DNA of 64,000 bases from Sphingosinicella terrae (GCF_003347635.1 NZ_QDFY01000002.1:310001-374000), one strand, 5' to 3'. Positions 1-9,167 are shown, numbered from the stretch's first letter. The notes: generated by a model from the sequence alone, not told the origin. Translations and numbers: made by a program.

Positions 1-1512
1 ATGGCGGTGAGCGTGCCCGCCGGCATCCAGGTCTTCTCCTGGATCGCAACCTTGAGCACCGGCAAACCCAGCCACAATGTCCCGACCCTGTTCGTCGTCG
101 GTGGTCTCGTCATCTTCGTCATGGGCGGCCTCACCGGCGTCATGGTGGCGATGGTCCCGTTCGACTGGCAGGCGCATGATAGCTATTTCATCGTCGCCCA
201 TCTCCATTACGTCCTGATCGGCGGGATGGTGTTCCCGCTCTTCGCCACCTTCTATTTCTGGGCGCCGATGATGAGTCGTCGGCCACTGTCCGAGCGGCTC
301 GGCAAATGGGTGTTCTGGCTGATGTTCGCCGGCATGCACCTGACCTTCCTGCCGATGCACCTGACCGGCCTGATGGGCATGCCGCGCCGGGTATGGACCT
401 ATCTGCCGGAGCGCGACTGGGAGATCACCAACCTCCTGTCGACCGCGGGCGCGTTCGTGCTCGGCGCCGGCATCCTGCTCTTCCTCGTCGACATCGCCCG
501 CAACTTCCGCTTCACCACCGGCGACACCGCCGGCAACGTCTATGGCGGCGGCACGCTCGAATGGCTGCCCAACGGCCTTTATGCGGCGCGCTCCATCCCG
601 GTGGTCACCAGCCGCGATCCGCTCTGGGACCAGCCGGGGATCAGCGAGGATGTCGAGGAGGGTCGCTATTTCCTGCCCGGGACCGCGACCGGCCACCGCG
701 AGACCTTGATCACCAGCCCGCTCAATGCCGAGCCCCAGTTCCTCCAGATCATGCCGGGGCCGTCGGTCTGGCCGCTCTTCTCCGCCATCTTCACCGCCGG
801 CTTCTTCCTGCTGCTGACCGTCCAGGCCTACACGATCGGCGTCGTCAGCGGCGTGCTTGCAATCCTCTGCGTGCTGCGCTGGCTGTGGGAGACCGACCGC
901 GTCGTCGAGCCGGCGCGGGTCGATATCGGCGCCGGCATTCAGGTGCCGACCTACGTCACCGGCGGATCGACCCATGGCTGGTGGGCGATGGTCGTCCTGC
1001 TGATCGTCATCCTCATGATCTTCCTGATGGCCCTGTTCAGCTATCTCTATCTGTACGGGATACACGGCCGGGTCTGGGTATCGCCGCCGGCGACATTCTG
1101 GCTGGCGCCGGTTCTCGCCGGCTATGGCGGCGCGACCGGGCTGGCCCTGCTCGCTCGCCGGCTGCTCGCCCGCGAGACGTCGACCCTGTGGTCGCCGGCG
1201 ACCAACCTCATCTTCGCCGCAGGAACGCTCGCCCTCGGCTGGGCGGTCGATCTCCACAGCTGGCGCGCCTCCGGCCTGTCGCCGGAGTCGAGCGGGCAGG
1301 GGGCGACCGTCTACGGACTCGTCGCCCATCAGGGCATGGTCGTGTTCGTGGCCCTGCTCTACGCCGTCTACATCGCCGCCCGGAACAGCCGCGGCCTCGT
1401 CAGCCGGCCGCGCAACACCAGCTTCGACCTCGCGACGATGTTCATCGCCTATTGCGGCGTCCAGGGCAGTGTCGGCGCCCTGGTCGTCCGGCTCTTCCCG
1501 GGGGTGGTCTGA
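1..1512 (+). CDS. ctaD: Cytochrome c oxidase subunit I, C-terminal part, apparent I+III fusion (5' truncated by window)
   Basis: Terminal oxidase subunit of the inner membrane that reduces O2 and pumps protons. The visible part begins inside subunit I. The block HDSYFIVAHLHYVLIGG (about residues 58-75) carries the two His that ligate heme a3 and heme a in the family, followed by the usual FATFYFWAP and LTFLPMHLTGLMGMPRR segments. After about residue 250 the protein continues through several further hydrophobic segments (FSYLYLYG, VAHQGMVVFVALLYAVY) that resemble a divergent subunit III domain, so I infer a I+III fusion. The gene certainly starts upstream of base 1; the ATG at 1 is internal. 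A small membrane gene follows 3 nt after the stop. Confidence 0.9.
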   Translation: MAVSVPAGIQVFSWIATLSTGKPSHNVPTLFVVGGLVIFVMGGLTGVMVAMVPFDWQAHDSYFIVAHLHYVLIGGMVFPLFATFYFWAPMMSRRPLSERLGKWVFWLMFAGMHLTFLPMHLTGLMGMPRRVWTYLPERDWEITNLLSTAGAFVLGAGILLFLVDIARNFRFTTGDTAGNVYGGGTLEWLPNGLYAARSIPVVTSRDPLWDQPGISEDVEEGRYFLPGTATGHRETLITSPLNAEPQFLQIMPGPSVWPLFSAIFTAGFFLLLTVQAYTIGVVSGVLAILCVLRWLWETDRVVEPARVDIGAGIQVPTYVTGGSTHGWWAMVVLLIVILMIFLMALFSYLYLYGIHGRVWVSPPATFWLAPVLAGYGGATGLALLARRLLARETSTLWSPATNLIFAAGTLALGWAVDLHSWRASGLSPESSGQGATVYGLVAHQGMVVFVALLYAVYIAARNSRGLVSRPRNTSFDLATMFIAYCGVQGSVGALVVRLFPGVV

Positions 1513-1515
1513 GCA

Positions 1516-1809
1516 ATGCGCGCCTGGCTGCTCCTGCTCGGCGGCATGCTCGTCTGGGCGGTTCATTTCTTCCTGCTCTATGCCCTCGCCAGCTTGTGGG
1601 GATCGGCCGCGCCGGCGCGGATCGGCACCGGCCTCGTCACGGCCGCCTGCCTCGCCGCCAATGCCGGGATCCTGCTGCTGTGCGTCCGCACCGCGAAGAC
1701 GCACGATGCCGAGACGGTGATCGGCTGGCCGGCCCGCCTCGGTGCGCCGGTGGCGGCCTTGTCGCTGGTCTCGGTCGCCTGGCAGGGCCTGCCGGCGCTG
1801 CTGGTCTGA
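1516..1809 (+). CDS. Small three-helix membrane protein behind cytochrome oxidase
   Basis: A 97-residue protein with three predicted membrane helices (about residues 3-25, 38-58, 74-95) and no other recognisable motif. It starts 3 nt after the oxidase gene, so it is almost certainly cotranscribed and probably a small oxidase-associated subunit or assembly factor. That role is inference from position only. The codon use matches its neighbours and nothing is missing. Confidence 0.75.
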   Translation: MRAWLLLLGGMLVWAVHFFLLYALASLWGSAAPARIGTGLVTAACLAANAGILLLCVRTAKTHDAETVIGWPARLGAPVAALSLVSVAWQGLPALLV

Positions 1810-1999
1810 GGAGAGGGGGGCGGCGACAGGTCGAAATGGTCGCCGACAATTCTGCTCCGTCAGCTCTCGCCCGAACGATCGCCGGATCCGGGTCGCCATC
1901 GGCATGCGCGGGATCGAAGGTTCGGTTGAATATCGACCATTGGCCAGCGCTGCTCCAGCCGATGTACGAAGATCGTCATGGGGTCACTGCCCTGGCAGG

Positions 2000-2548
2000 T
2001 CACCGCGATTGCAATTCGTCGAGGATGAAGTCGGCGCGCTGCTCCACGCTCGCTTTCGGCAGGACCGCGAGCTCGTAGCCGAGCCAGGCATAGGCGGCCC
2101 GAAGCCGCTCATGTTCCGCTATGGCCTCTTCCAGGGAGTGGCGCCTTTCGCCGTCCGTGCGGTAGATTTCCGGCCAGGGCGGCGCGAGGAAGACGCGCGG
2201 ATGGTAGAGATGCTTGCCGCGCAGCCCGGCCAGGTGAGGCTCGCCTGTGGCATGCTGCAGGGCGGCGGCGGCATCGACGAGGCTTCGGTCGAAGAAGATG
2301 AGGCCGGGGAGATCGCGCGCCGCTTCCCGATCCGCAAGCGAAAGCTTGATCGCCTCGCGGGCAAAGGCCGCCAGATCGGTCCACGGCAGCGCGGAACCGC
2401 CGCGTTCGATTTCGCGCGCCACGATCCGGCGCCCGGGCTCCTCGATGACCACGTGCCCGCGCCGGTTCAGCTCGGCCAGCAGCGTCGATTTTCCGCCGCC
2501 GGAGCATCCGGAAATCACCACGAAACGGTCGCCGGGACGTGCTCTCAT
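2000..2548 (-). CDS. AAA-type P-loop ATPase/kinase-like protein
   Basis: Cytoplasmic 182-residue nucleotide-binding protein. A Walker A loop (GCSGGGKST) lies near residues 13-21, followed by a conserved acidic strand (HVVIEEPGRRIV) and a Walker B-like segment (GLIFFDRSLVDA). This order fits the small AAA_28-type ATPase family of unknown substrate. I chose the ATG at 2548 because GGAG lies 10 nt upstream and the homologous core begins there; the frame is open further upstream, but the extra 46 residues are low-complexity. It runs in the same direction as the CatB gene upstream, separated by a hairpin. Confidence 0.8.
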   Translation of the reverse strand: MRARPGDRFVVISGCSGGGKSTLLAELNRRGHVVIEEPGRRIVAREIERGGSALPWTDLAAFAREAIKLSLADREAARDLPGLIFFDRSLVDAAAALQHATGEPHLAGLRGKHLYHPRVFLAPPWPEIYRTDGERRHSLEEAIAEHERLRAAYAWLGYELAVLPKASVEQRADFILDELQSR

Positions 2549-2617
2549 GAAAATCGCTCCGGAAGGCACTTGCGCCTGGACGGGCCGGCGAATGCCCGGG
2601 CTCGCGCTGGAGACGAA

Positions 2618-2655
2618 CTCATCCGGAGGGCGGCTTTCCCGCCCTCCGGGATGAG
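2618..2655 (-). terminator. Strong hairpin downstream of catB
   Basis: A near-perfect inverted repeat, CTCATCC-GGAGGGCGG paired with CCGCCCTCC-GGGATGAG (one bulged base), with a 5-nt loop. It sits 18 nt after the stop of the CatB-type gene and before the next minus-strand gene. Only a short T-rich stretch follows, so it is a likely but not textbook intrinsic terminator. Confidence 0.6.
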
Positions 2656-2672
2656 CTTTGGGCCAAGGAGGA

Positions 2673-3314
2673 TCAGTCCGCCTCAACCCTGATGCGCTCC
2701 CGCCAGTGTCGATGCAGGCCCTCGACGTCGCCGCTGGTGAGGAGCGGCATGGCTTCCTCGAGCTGGCTCACCGGCCAATTCCACCACTCGATCTCCAGCA
2801 GCATTGCGATCCGCTTCTCGTCGAAACGCTTGCGGATCGCCCTGGCCGGATTCCCGGCGACGACGGCATAGGGTTCGACGTCCCGTGTCACGACCGCACG
2901 GGTTCCGATCACGGCGCCGTGGCCGATCCTGATTCCCGGCATGACGATGGCTTCCGATCCGATCCACACGTCATGGCCGATCACGGTATCGGCGGCGGGT
3001 GCATAGCCGTTCGCCGCCCCGGAAAATTCCGGCGCGTCCGGATAGAAGAAGAAGGGAAAGGTGCTGATCCAGTCGTGGCGATGGCCCTGATTGCCCGCCA
3101 TCATGAAGCTTGCGCCCGAGCCGATCGAGCAGAAGCTCCCGATGACGAGCTTGTCCGCGTCCTCGTCCGGCAGGAGAAAGCGCGCGCAATCGTTGAAGCT
3201 GTGGCCGTGATAATAGCCCGAATAATAGCTGTAACGACCGACCGTGATGTTCGGGTGGGTCGTCTGTTCGGAAAGCGGAATGCCCTTGAAAGGGCTCGAA
3301 AAGAAATTCGTCAT
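2673..3314 (-). CDS. catB: CatB-type (xenobiotic) acetyltransferase
   Basis: Cytoplasmic trimeric left-handed beta-helix acetyltransferase of the type B chloramphenicol/xenobiotic acetyltransferase family, which transfers acetyl from acetyl-CoA to hydroxyl groups. The N-terminus [17 protein letters not shown] and the blocks [27 protein letters not shown] and NQGHRHDW (catalytic His) are highly typical, followed by hexapeptide repeats ([16 protein letters not shown]) and [10 protein letters not shown]. Length 213 residues is normal. I chose the ATG at 3314 because it matches the family N-terminus; the open frame extends 46 codons further upstream. Whether it confers chloramphenicol resistance cannot be told from sequence. 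Confidence 0.9.
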   Translation of the reverse strand: MTNFFSSPFKGIPLSEQTTHPNITVGRYSYYSGYYHGHSFNDCARFLLPDEDADKLVIGSFCSIGSGASFMMAGNQGHRHDWISTFPFFFYPDAPEFSGAANGYAPAADTVIGHDVWIGSEAIVMPGIRIGHGAVIGTRAVVTRDVEPYAVVAGNPARAIRKRFDEKRIAMLLEIEWWNWPVSQLEEAMPLLTSGDVEGLHRHWRERIRVEAD

Positions 3315-3671
3315 GAAAAGGCTCGCTGCACATGGCTCGTCCGCGGAGATTGCGGCGACCATCGGATAAGGAAAGGCTGTGGCGGGAAGCGCGGGATGGC
3401 GCCCAGCCGGATGTTCCTCGCCTAGAGCGGGAACGCCATGCAGGTGGTACATGGAGCCGTTTTCATTCGAGCGTCCCTAGGCCGAAGAGCGGATCCCGAC
3501 AAGCTGGCGGCATCTGTGGACGCCCCCTTCAGCGCAAGTTTGTTGGGGCGGACGGCTCCCGCCCAATATGTCCGGATGCGGACGCTTTCCGGGGCCGGGC
3601 GGTGCGTGGTCGATCTCATCTCCATGGAATAGCACGTTTTTTTTGCCGCATGTTCCGGTGTAGCATCAGGC
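3315..3671. other. Intergenic region between catB and the ABC operon
   Basis: A 357-bp divergent intergenic region. Short open frames on both strands (for example 3438-3632 plus) show no family resemblance. It holds a run of eight T at 3637-3644 and a TAGCAT -10-like hexamer at 3661-3666, but no convincing -35. I see no gene in it. Confidence 0.5.
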
Positions 3672-4349
3672 ATGGATCCCCTCCTCCAAATCAGCGATCT
3701 TTCGAGAGCCTATCGCAGCGGCGAGGTGGAGACGCAGGCGCTCGACTCCGTGTCGTTCGAGGTGGCGGCGGGCGAGTTCGTCGCGATCATGGGCCCGTCG
3801 GGCTGCGGCAAATCGACCTTGCTCAACATCCTCGGCTTCCTCGATTCGCCGGACAGTGGCATCTACCGGCTGCGGGGCGAGGACGTGGCGACCTTGTCCG
3901 AGGCGCGGCTGGCGCGGCTGCGGCGCGCGCATGTGGGCTTCGTTTTCCAGGACTTCAACCTGATCGACGAGCTCGATGTGGCGGAGAATGTCGAGGTCGC
4001 CCTCCTCTACCGGGACACTCGCGCACGGCGGCGCCGGATCGAGTCGGTCCTCGATCAGGTCGGGATCGCCCACCGCGCCCGCCACCGGCCGCAGCAACTT
4101 TCGGGCGGCCAGCGGCAGCGGGTCGCCATCGCCCGCGCGCTGGCGCCGGAGCCCGACCTGATTCTCGCCGACGAGCCGACCGGCAATCTCGACACCGCCA
4201 ACGGCGCCGCCGTGATGGACCTCCTCAAGAGTGCGGCTGCGGCCGGAACGACGGTGATCATGGTCACCCATTCATCCCTTCACGCCGCGGCGGCGGACCG
4301 GACGATCCGGATGCTCGACGGGCGGATCGTCGCGGAGACGCGGCTGTGA
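3672..4349 (+). CDS. ABC transporter ATP-binding protein, MacB/LolD type
   Basis: ATPase subunit that powers a MacB/FtsX-type exporter. It has Walker [10 protein letters not shown] (residues 41-49), a Q-loop (VFQDFNL), the signature [15 protein letters not shown], Walker [13 protein letters not shown] and an H-loop (VTHS). The EPTGNLD form is diagnostic of the MacB/LolD group. Length 225 is usual. The stop overlaps the permease start by one base (TGATG), so the two are translationally coupled. Confidence 0.92.
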   Translation: MDPLLQISDLSRAYRSGEVETQALDSVSFEVAAGEFVAIMGPSGCGKSTLLNILGFLDSPDSGIYRLRGEDVATLSEARLARLRRAHVGFVFQDFNLIDELDVAENVEVALLYRDTRARRRRIESVLDQVGIAHRARHRPQQLSGGQRQRVAIARALAPEPDLILADEPTGNLDTANGAAVMDLLKSAAAAGTTVIMVTHSSLHAAAADRTIRMLDGRIVAETRL

Positions 4350-6721
4350 TGCGGCTGCCGCGCCATTGGCTGGTCGCCTGGCGCCGCAACCTCGCCGCCA
4401 ACCGGCTGCTGTCGGCTATCGCCATAGCCGGCCTCGCCATCGGCCTGGCCGGCGCGATCCTGATGACGCTCGTCGCGCGCGTGCCGCTCACCTACAATCA
4501 CCAAATTCCCGACCATGAGCGCACCTATCTCGCCGTCTCGGTCATGAGCGGCGGAGACACTGCGCCCGATTATCAGGAGGCGAGCCCAGGCCGCGCGGCG
4601 GCCCTCATCGAGGCCATGATCGCCGGCGTGGAGGCGGCGGCGCGGCTCATGGAGGACGAAGCTGAGCTACGCCTCGGAGGCACCGCTCACATGGAGACGA
4701 TCTACTGGGCCGACCCGGATGCCTTCGACCTGCTGCGCCTTCCCGTTCTCCACGGTGACCTCGATGCGGCATTGCGCCGCAGCGATGGGCTGGTGATGAC
4801 CGAGGGGAATGCGCGCAGGCACTTCGGGCGCGCCGACGCGCTGGGCGAGACGGTGGACGTCGCCGGGCACCCCATGGTGCTGCGCGCGGTGATCGCCGAC
4901 CTGCCGCCGGGCGGAACCGATCTTTCCGCCGGCATCTTCGCCTCGGGCACGGCCGCGCATTCCGGCCTCGCACAGCTCGAGGCGGACGGGCCCGATCAAT
5001 TTTCGATCAGCGTCCGGACCTATTTGCGGCTGCGCCCCGGCGCCTCGGAACAGGAAGCTCGGGATGCGATCCAGCCGGCGATCGCGGGCCTGCTGCCGCC
5101 GCCTTTGCGCCCGGCGTACCGGCTGGAGCCGGTGCGGATCGACCGGTTCGCGCTGCACGAAGGCTTCCATCCCGGCGCGCGGGAGCGGCTGGTGATCGGC
5201 AGCCTGGTCGCGGCCCTGGTGCTGCTCATCGCGACCGCGAACTTCGTCAATCTCAGCGTCGCACTGGCGGGACGACGGCGTCGGGAGATCGGGGTGCGCA
5301 AGGCCAATGGCGCAGGACGCGGTCACATCGCGGCGCAATTCCTCGCCGAGGCCGTGTTGACGATATTGGTCGCCACGGTCCTCGCCCTTGCGATGAGCGA
5401 ATGGCTGTTGCCGGCGGTGAACGGCTTCCTCGAGACGCAGGCGCGGCTCGATTATTCGGCCGACCCGGGCCTGCTCCTCAAGCTCGTCGCGGGCGCGGTG
5501 TTGCTCGGCATCGCGGCGGGCGCCTATCCGGCGTTCCTGCTCTCCTCGCTGCCGCCGACGGCGACGCTCCGGGACGCTCCGCTGCCCGGCGGGAGTCTGG
5601 TGCGAAGCGTCCTCGTCACCGCCCAGTTCGCGATCCTGATCGGCCTGATCATCGCCACCGCCGTGGTCCACCAGCAGCGCCAATATGCGATGCGAGAGGC
5701 GCTTCGCATGGATATCGACCAGGTGCTCACCGTTGCCGCCCGCTGCCCGGCCGCCTTCGTCGCGGAGACGGCGAAGCTGCCGGGCGTGCGCGCCGTCTCC
5801 TGCAGCGGCAAGAGCCTGCTCACCGGGGAGATGTTCGCCTTCATCGATTGGAATGGCGGCCGCGTGACGACCCAGATGGTCTCCGCTCTCCCATCGATCT
5901 TCGCCCTCTACGGCGTCCGGCCTGTCGCCGGAACGCTGGCGACGCTGCCGAAGGATGGCGAGGAGGCGGTGTCGCGGGTGGTGATCAACGAAGCGGCGGC
6001 GAGGGCCTTCGGCTTCGCCTCGCCGGCCGCCGCGATTGGCGAGACGCTGCCGGCTCTGGCTGACGCGTCGACTGACGATAGCAGGACGCAGGTCGTGGCG
6101 GTGGTGCCTGATTTCACCTTTCAGTCGATCGAAAAGCCGATCGAACCAATCCTCTATTTGCCGCGTCCGCCGGGTACGCTCGAGGAGGGGCTGGTCTCGA
6201 TCCGACTTGCGGGCGGCGACGTGCCGGAGACGCTGGCCCACCTCGATCGGCTGTGGCGCGCAACCGGCAATGAAGGCCCGATGGAACGGGCCTTCGTTAG
6301 CGAGCATGTCGAACGCCTCTATCGAAACCTCGAGCGCAACGCTCAGCTCTTCGCGATCTTCTCCAGCCTCGCCATCTTCCTGGCCGGCCTGGGCCTTGTC
6401 GGCCTGTCCCTCTCGGCGGCGCAACGGCGGACCAAGGAGATCGGGATCCGCAAGGCCTTGGGGGCGAGCACAGGGCGGATTCTGATGCTGCTGCTGTGGC
6501 AGCTCAGTCGGCCGGTGCTGCTCGCCAATGTGATTGCCTGGCCGGTAGCGTGGTGGCTGATGCGTCACTGGCTGAACGGTTTTGCCGAGCGGATCCCGCT
6601 GCAGCCGTGGCTGTTTCCCGCGGCGGGCCTCATTGCGCTCGCCGTCGCCCTGCTCAGCGTCGGCATGCTGGCTTACCTCGTCGCGCGGCAGAGGCCGGTG
6701 CACGCGCTCCGATACGAATGA
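4349..6721 (+). CDS. MacB-like ABC permease with two FtsX domains
   Basis: Inner-membrane permease of 790 residues. It has an N-terminal helix (about 22-42) followed by a large periplasmic MacB_PCD domain, an FtsX domain (helices about 285-400, with the RRREIGVRKANGAGR segment), a second periplasmic domain, and a C-terminal FtsX domain (QRRTKEIGIRKALGAS, then helices to the end). This duplicated layout is the 'ABC transporter permease' group common in Bacteroidetes and sphingomonads, likely exporting lipids, peptides or toxic compounds. The start at 4349 is fixed by the TGATG overlap with the ATPase; the open frame reaches much further upstream but only as a shadow of that gene. Confidence 0.9.
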   Translation: MRLPRHWLVAWRRNLAANRLLSAIAIAGLAIGLAGAILMTLVARVPLTYNHQIPDHERTYLAVSVMSGGDTAPDYQEASPGRAAALIEAMIAGVEAAARLMEDEAELRLGGTAHMETIYWADPDAFDLLRLPVLHGDLDAALRRSDGLVMTEGNARRHFGRADALGETVDVAGHPMVLRAVIADLPPGGTDLSAGIFASGTAAHSGLAQLEADGPDQFSISVRTYLRLRPGASEQEARDAIQPAIAGLLPPPLRPAYRLEPVRIDRFALHEGFHPGARERLVIGSLVAALVLLIATANFVNLSVALAGRRRREIGVRKANGAGRGHIAAQFLAEAVLTILVATVLALAMSEWLLPAVNGFLETQARLDYSADPGLLLKLVAGAVLLGIAAGAYPAFLLSSLPPTATLRDAPLPGGSLVRSVLVTAQFAILIGLIIATAVVHQQRQYAMREALRMDIDQVLTVAARCPAAFVAETAKLPGVRAVSCSGKSLLTGEMFAFIDWNGGRVTTQMVSALPSIFALYGVRPVAGTLATLPKDGEEAVSRVVINEAAARAFGFASPAAAIGETLPALADASTDDSRTQVVAVVPDFTFQSIEKPIEPILYLPRPPGTLEEGLVSIRLAGGDVPETLAHLDRLWRATGNEGPMERAFVSEHVERLYRNLERNAQLFAIFSSLAIFLAGLGLVGLSLSAAQRRTKEIGIRKALGASTGRILMLLLWQLSRPVLLANVIAWPVAWWLMRHWLNGFAERIPLQPWLFPAAGLIALAVALLSVGMLAYLVARQRPVHALRYE

Positions 6722-6798
6722 CTACCTGCCGCGCCCTGACAGCCAGCTCTTCGGCGACGCTTGCGCTTCCTGCGCCGGCAGGATAGACACTGAACCAC

Positions 6799-7149
6799 AT
6801 GGTTCAGCAAGCTCTCCTCCTCGACCGGTCGTTTGCCGCCTTGTCCGATGCGACCCGTCGAGGGATCATTGATCAGCTTGGCGTGGGCGACGCGTCGATC
6901 AGCAGTCTGGCGGACAAGTTCCAGATGACGCTGACCGGCATGAAGAAGCACGTCCAGGTCCTCGAGCGAGCCGGGCTCGTCGTCACCCGGAAGGTCGGAC
7001 GAGTGAGAACCTGCAGGCTCGGGAAACGTGGCCTCGAGGCGGAGGCTGACTGGATCGAAGCGCATCGTAAGCTGTTCGAGGCTCGCTTCGCAGTCCTGGA
7101 CGACATCATCGGCGAATTGGAACAGGAGAGAAAGGATGAATCGAGCTGA
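6799..7149 (+). CDS. ArsR-family transcriptional regulator
   Basis: Winged-helix repressor of 116 residues. The helix-turn-helix region LADKFQMTLTGMKKHVQVLE and the typical N-terminus FAALSDATRRGIIDQL place it in the ArsR subgroup that travels with AHSA1/SRPBCC genes. I see no metal-binding Cys pair, so it is unlikely to sense metals. The following SRPBCC gene starts 14 nt before its stop, giving tight coupling. Confidence 0.88.
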   Translation: MVQQALLLDRSFAALSDATRRGIIDQLGVGDASISSLADKFQMTLTGMKKHVQVLERAGLVVTRKVGRVRTCRLGKRGLEAEADWIEAHRKLFEARFAVLDDIIGELEQERKDESS

Positions 7150-7636
7150 TAGTGCTGATGGTGCGCTGAAACGCACGTCAGTCGAGCGCAGAGGGGATCG
7201 CGAACTCGTCATCACGCGGACTTTCGATGCGCCGCCGAGCACCGTCTACAAAGCGTGGAGCGAGTCGGAGCTGTTCCAGCGCTGGTGGGTGCCAAAATCA
7301 GCATCCGGCATTTCTCTCATATCGTGCGAGATGGACGTCCGCACTGGCGGTAAATATCGGCTGGAATTCGGCGCCGGCGGTTCAGACACCATGGCCTTCC
7401 ACGGCAAGTACCTCGAAGTGGTCCCGAACGAGCGTATCGTCTGGACCAACGACGAGGGCGAAATGGGTGCGATCACCACCGTGACCTTCGAGGATCGGGG
7501 CGGGAAGACGCTGCTGACGTTCCACGAGGCCTATCCGACCGAGGAGGCGCTCGAGGAAGCGCTGCAGGGTGGGGCGGCCGCATTGCCGGAACAGCTGGAG
7601 CAGCTCCAGGCGTTGCTTTCGAGCGCTGGCGAGTAA
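7136..7636 (+). CDS. SRPBCC/AHSA1-domain protein
   Basis: A 166-residue START-like fold (SRPBCC, AHSA1 C-terminal type). It shows ITRTFDAPPSTVYKAWSE, FQRWWVPK, GGKYRLEF and the C-terminal helix. The family binds hydrophobic ligands and is usually paired with an ArsR regulator, as here. I placed the start at 7136 because GGAG/AAAGG precedes that ATG and the domain begins shortly after. Its ligand is unknown. Confidence 0.87.
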   Translation: MNRADSADGALKRTSVERRGDRELVITRTFDAPPSTVYKAWSESELFQRWWVPKSASGISLISCEMDVRTGGKYRLEFGAGGSDTMAFHGKYLEVVPNERIVWTNDEGEMGAITTVTFEDRGGKTLLTFHEAYPTEEALEEALQGGAAALPEQLEQLQALLSSAGE

Positions 7637-7806
7637 CCTGGGGCGGCAGACGCGCGTCGGGGAACATCTGCTCCTGGGAAGTACCGCCGGCCTCTCGGCC
7701 GGACCGGGCGCACGGCCGGAGTCGGGCCTTTCGGGAGCGGGCGCCGCGCTACGATCCGGGCGCGCGCCCCGGGCGCTCTCTTCACGTCAGCCCTGCATCC
7801 TGTCCT

Positions 7807-8295
7807 TCACGCCCCCAGCGGTCGCGGCACCGCCGGCGCGTGGAGCGCGCCGATGAGGCAGGAGGCCAGCGCCTGGCGTTGCGGCCGGGCGGCCGCCGCA
7901 TCCTCGCCGGCGGCAACGGCGAGATCGAGCTCGGCGCGCTGGGCGCGGTCCTGGTTGGGGCCGACGCAATCGAGACGCAGCGCGCCGCTGCTCGGCTCGG
8001 CGAAGAGGAAGACGAGGTTGGGATTGCCGATCGCCCGGGCCGCGGTGGCGTAGCAGGTGGCGCGCATCACCTCACCGACTTCGGCGCAGTCGCGGGGCGT
8101 GGGCGGCGCCGGCTCCGGGGCGGCGGCGTCGAAATGGCCCTGGCGGCTCATGTCCGCGATCAGGGCGCGGAGGATCCCGGCGGTCGCGGTCTCCTCGGCG
8201 ATGACGACGGGTGCCACCGGGACCGGCGGCGGCATCGCCCCGGCGGCGCTCGCTCCAGCGAGCATGAATGCGGCGAGCATCAGTTTATTGCGCAT
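7807..8295 (-). CDS. Secreted hypothetical protein
   Basis: A 162-residue protein with a signal peptide (MRNKLMLAAFMLAGASAAGA, cleavage about residue 20) and an Ala/Pro-rich N-terminal part. Four Cys (in RDCAEVG, ATCYATA, RLDCVGP, ASCLIGA) suggest two disulfides in the periplasm. I recognise no family. A 14-G tract lies 36 nt upstream of its start codon, where transcript length or promoter spacing could be affected. Confidence 0.7.
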   Translation of the reverse strand: MRNKLMLAAFMLAGASAAGAMPPPVPVAPVVIAEETATAGILRALIADMSRQGHFDAAAPEPAPPTPRDCAEVGEVMRATCYATAARAIGNPNLVFLFAEPSSGALRLDCVGPNQDRAQRAELDLAVAAGEDAAAARPQRQALASCLIGALHAPAVPRPLGA

Positions 8296-8331
8296 CGTCC
8301 ATAATCCTGTCGTTCATCCTCGTTTCTCGCC

Positions 8332-8345
8332 GGGGGGGGGGGGGG
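8332..8345. repeat. Run of 14 consecutive G
   Basis: A homopolymer of 14 G on the plus strand (C on the coding strand of the secreted gene at 7807-8295), 36 nt upstream of that gene's ATG. It is much longer than any other G run in the window. Such tracts slip during replication and can also mark an assembly uncertainty. Confidence 0.9.
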
Positions 8346-8358
8346 CGGTCATTGCCAG

Positions 8359-8526
8359 CTATAGGGCTGCCTTTCGAAAAGTCCGAATGCAACCGCATGG
8401 CAATTTCGGCCGAACCCGCTCGAGAAGATCCAGCGCTTTCACGCGCTTGCCGCCGAGACCGGCGGCGTGGAGGATGATCAACTTGAGGCCGTGCGCCACC
8501 GCCTTGTCCGTCGTCGCGATCGGCAC
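8359..8526 (-). pseudogene. Possible short gene or gene remnant (GTG start)
   Basis: Between the MocA-type gene and the G tract, one minus-strand frame is open with protein-like composition (TTDKAVAHGLKLIILHAAG, then GGKRVKALDLLERVRPKL) up to a TAG at 8359. From a GTG at 8526 it would be 55 residues. I do not recognise it and see no strong ribosome binding site. It may be the end of a decayed gene. Confidence 0.3.
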
Positions 8527-8543
8527 TTCCGACCGGACGTGCG

Positions 8544-9167
8544 TCAGGTCGTGTCGTCGTTGCTGCCTTCGGACCGGCGACGGATTGCCGGCGCTCGCCG
8601 GGCGGCTGCGTCGGCAAAGTCGTCACGCGTGTCGAAGTCCCGCAGCATGGACGGCGGCGCCTCGACCCGAACCGCCGCCTCCCGGGCGAGCAGGTCCCGG
8701 ACGCGGCTTTCCGGATCGGTCCGGAGCTTGGCGGCGAGCCGGCGCGGAAGCAGCAGCGGAGGAGAATCCCAGGCGCCGCTCCAGCTGATCGCCAGCGTCG
8801 CCTCGTCCGCGGCGCGGGCCAGCTTGCGCAGGTGCTCGGCGGATATGAACGGCATGTCGCCGAGGCAGACCAGGACGGCCGATGCTGCCGATGCCGATGC
8901 CGCTTCGAGGCCGATCCGGATCGAGCTGTCCTGCCCCCGGGCCGGATCCGGATTGCGGACCCTCTCGAAGCCGGTCAACAGGTCCGCCACGTCGTCGTCA
9001 GCTGTCACGGCGATCCGCGCGTGAAAGGGCAGGCCGGCAAGCAGACGGGCCTTGTGGGTCACGAGCGGCCGGCCATCCAGCCGCTCCAGCAGCTTGTTTC
9101 CCGGGCCGAAGCGGGTCGAGAGACCGGCGGCGACGAGCAGCGCCGCCGTGTCCTCGATCCTGATCAT
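8544..9167 (-). CDS. mocA: MocA-like molybdenum cofactor nucleotidyltransferase
   Basis: A 207-residue MobA-like NTP transferase. The signature LLVAAGLSTRFGPGNKLLE (about residues 10-28) binds the nucleotide, and LVCLGDMPFIS is the metal-binding D-x-P motif. The family adds CMP (MocA) or GMP to molybdopterin. Its start overlaps the XdhC gene stop by 4 nt (ATGA) and it lies beside a molybdenum hydroxylase, so the MocA role, making MCD cofactor for the PaoABC-type enzyme, is well supported by context. Confidence 0.85.
   Translation of the reverse strand: MIRIEDTAALLVAAGLSTRFGPGNKLLERLDGRPLVTHKARLLAGLPFHARIAVTADDDVADLLTGFERVRNPDPARGQDSSIRIGLEAASASAASAVLVCLGDMPFISAEHLRKLARAADEATLAISWSGAWDSPPLLLPRRLAAKLRTDPESRVRDLLAREAAVRVEAPPSMLRDFDTRDDFADAAARRAPAIRRRSEGSNDDTT

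Noticed and set aside
3438-3632. Small plus-strand frame before the ABC operon
   Set aside because: No ribosome binding site, no hydrophobic or domain pattern, and a competing minus-strand frame of equal quality.
4667-6703. A 678-codon minus-strand frame opposite the ABC permease
   Set aside because: Same reason: antisense artefact of GC-rich coding, Arg/Gln-rich product.
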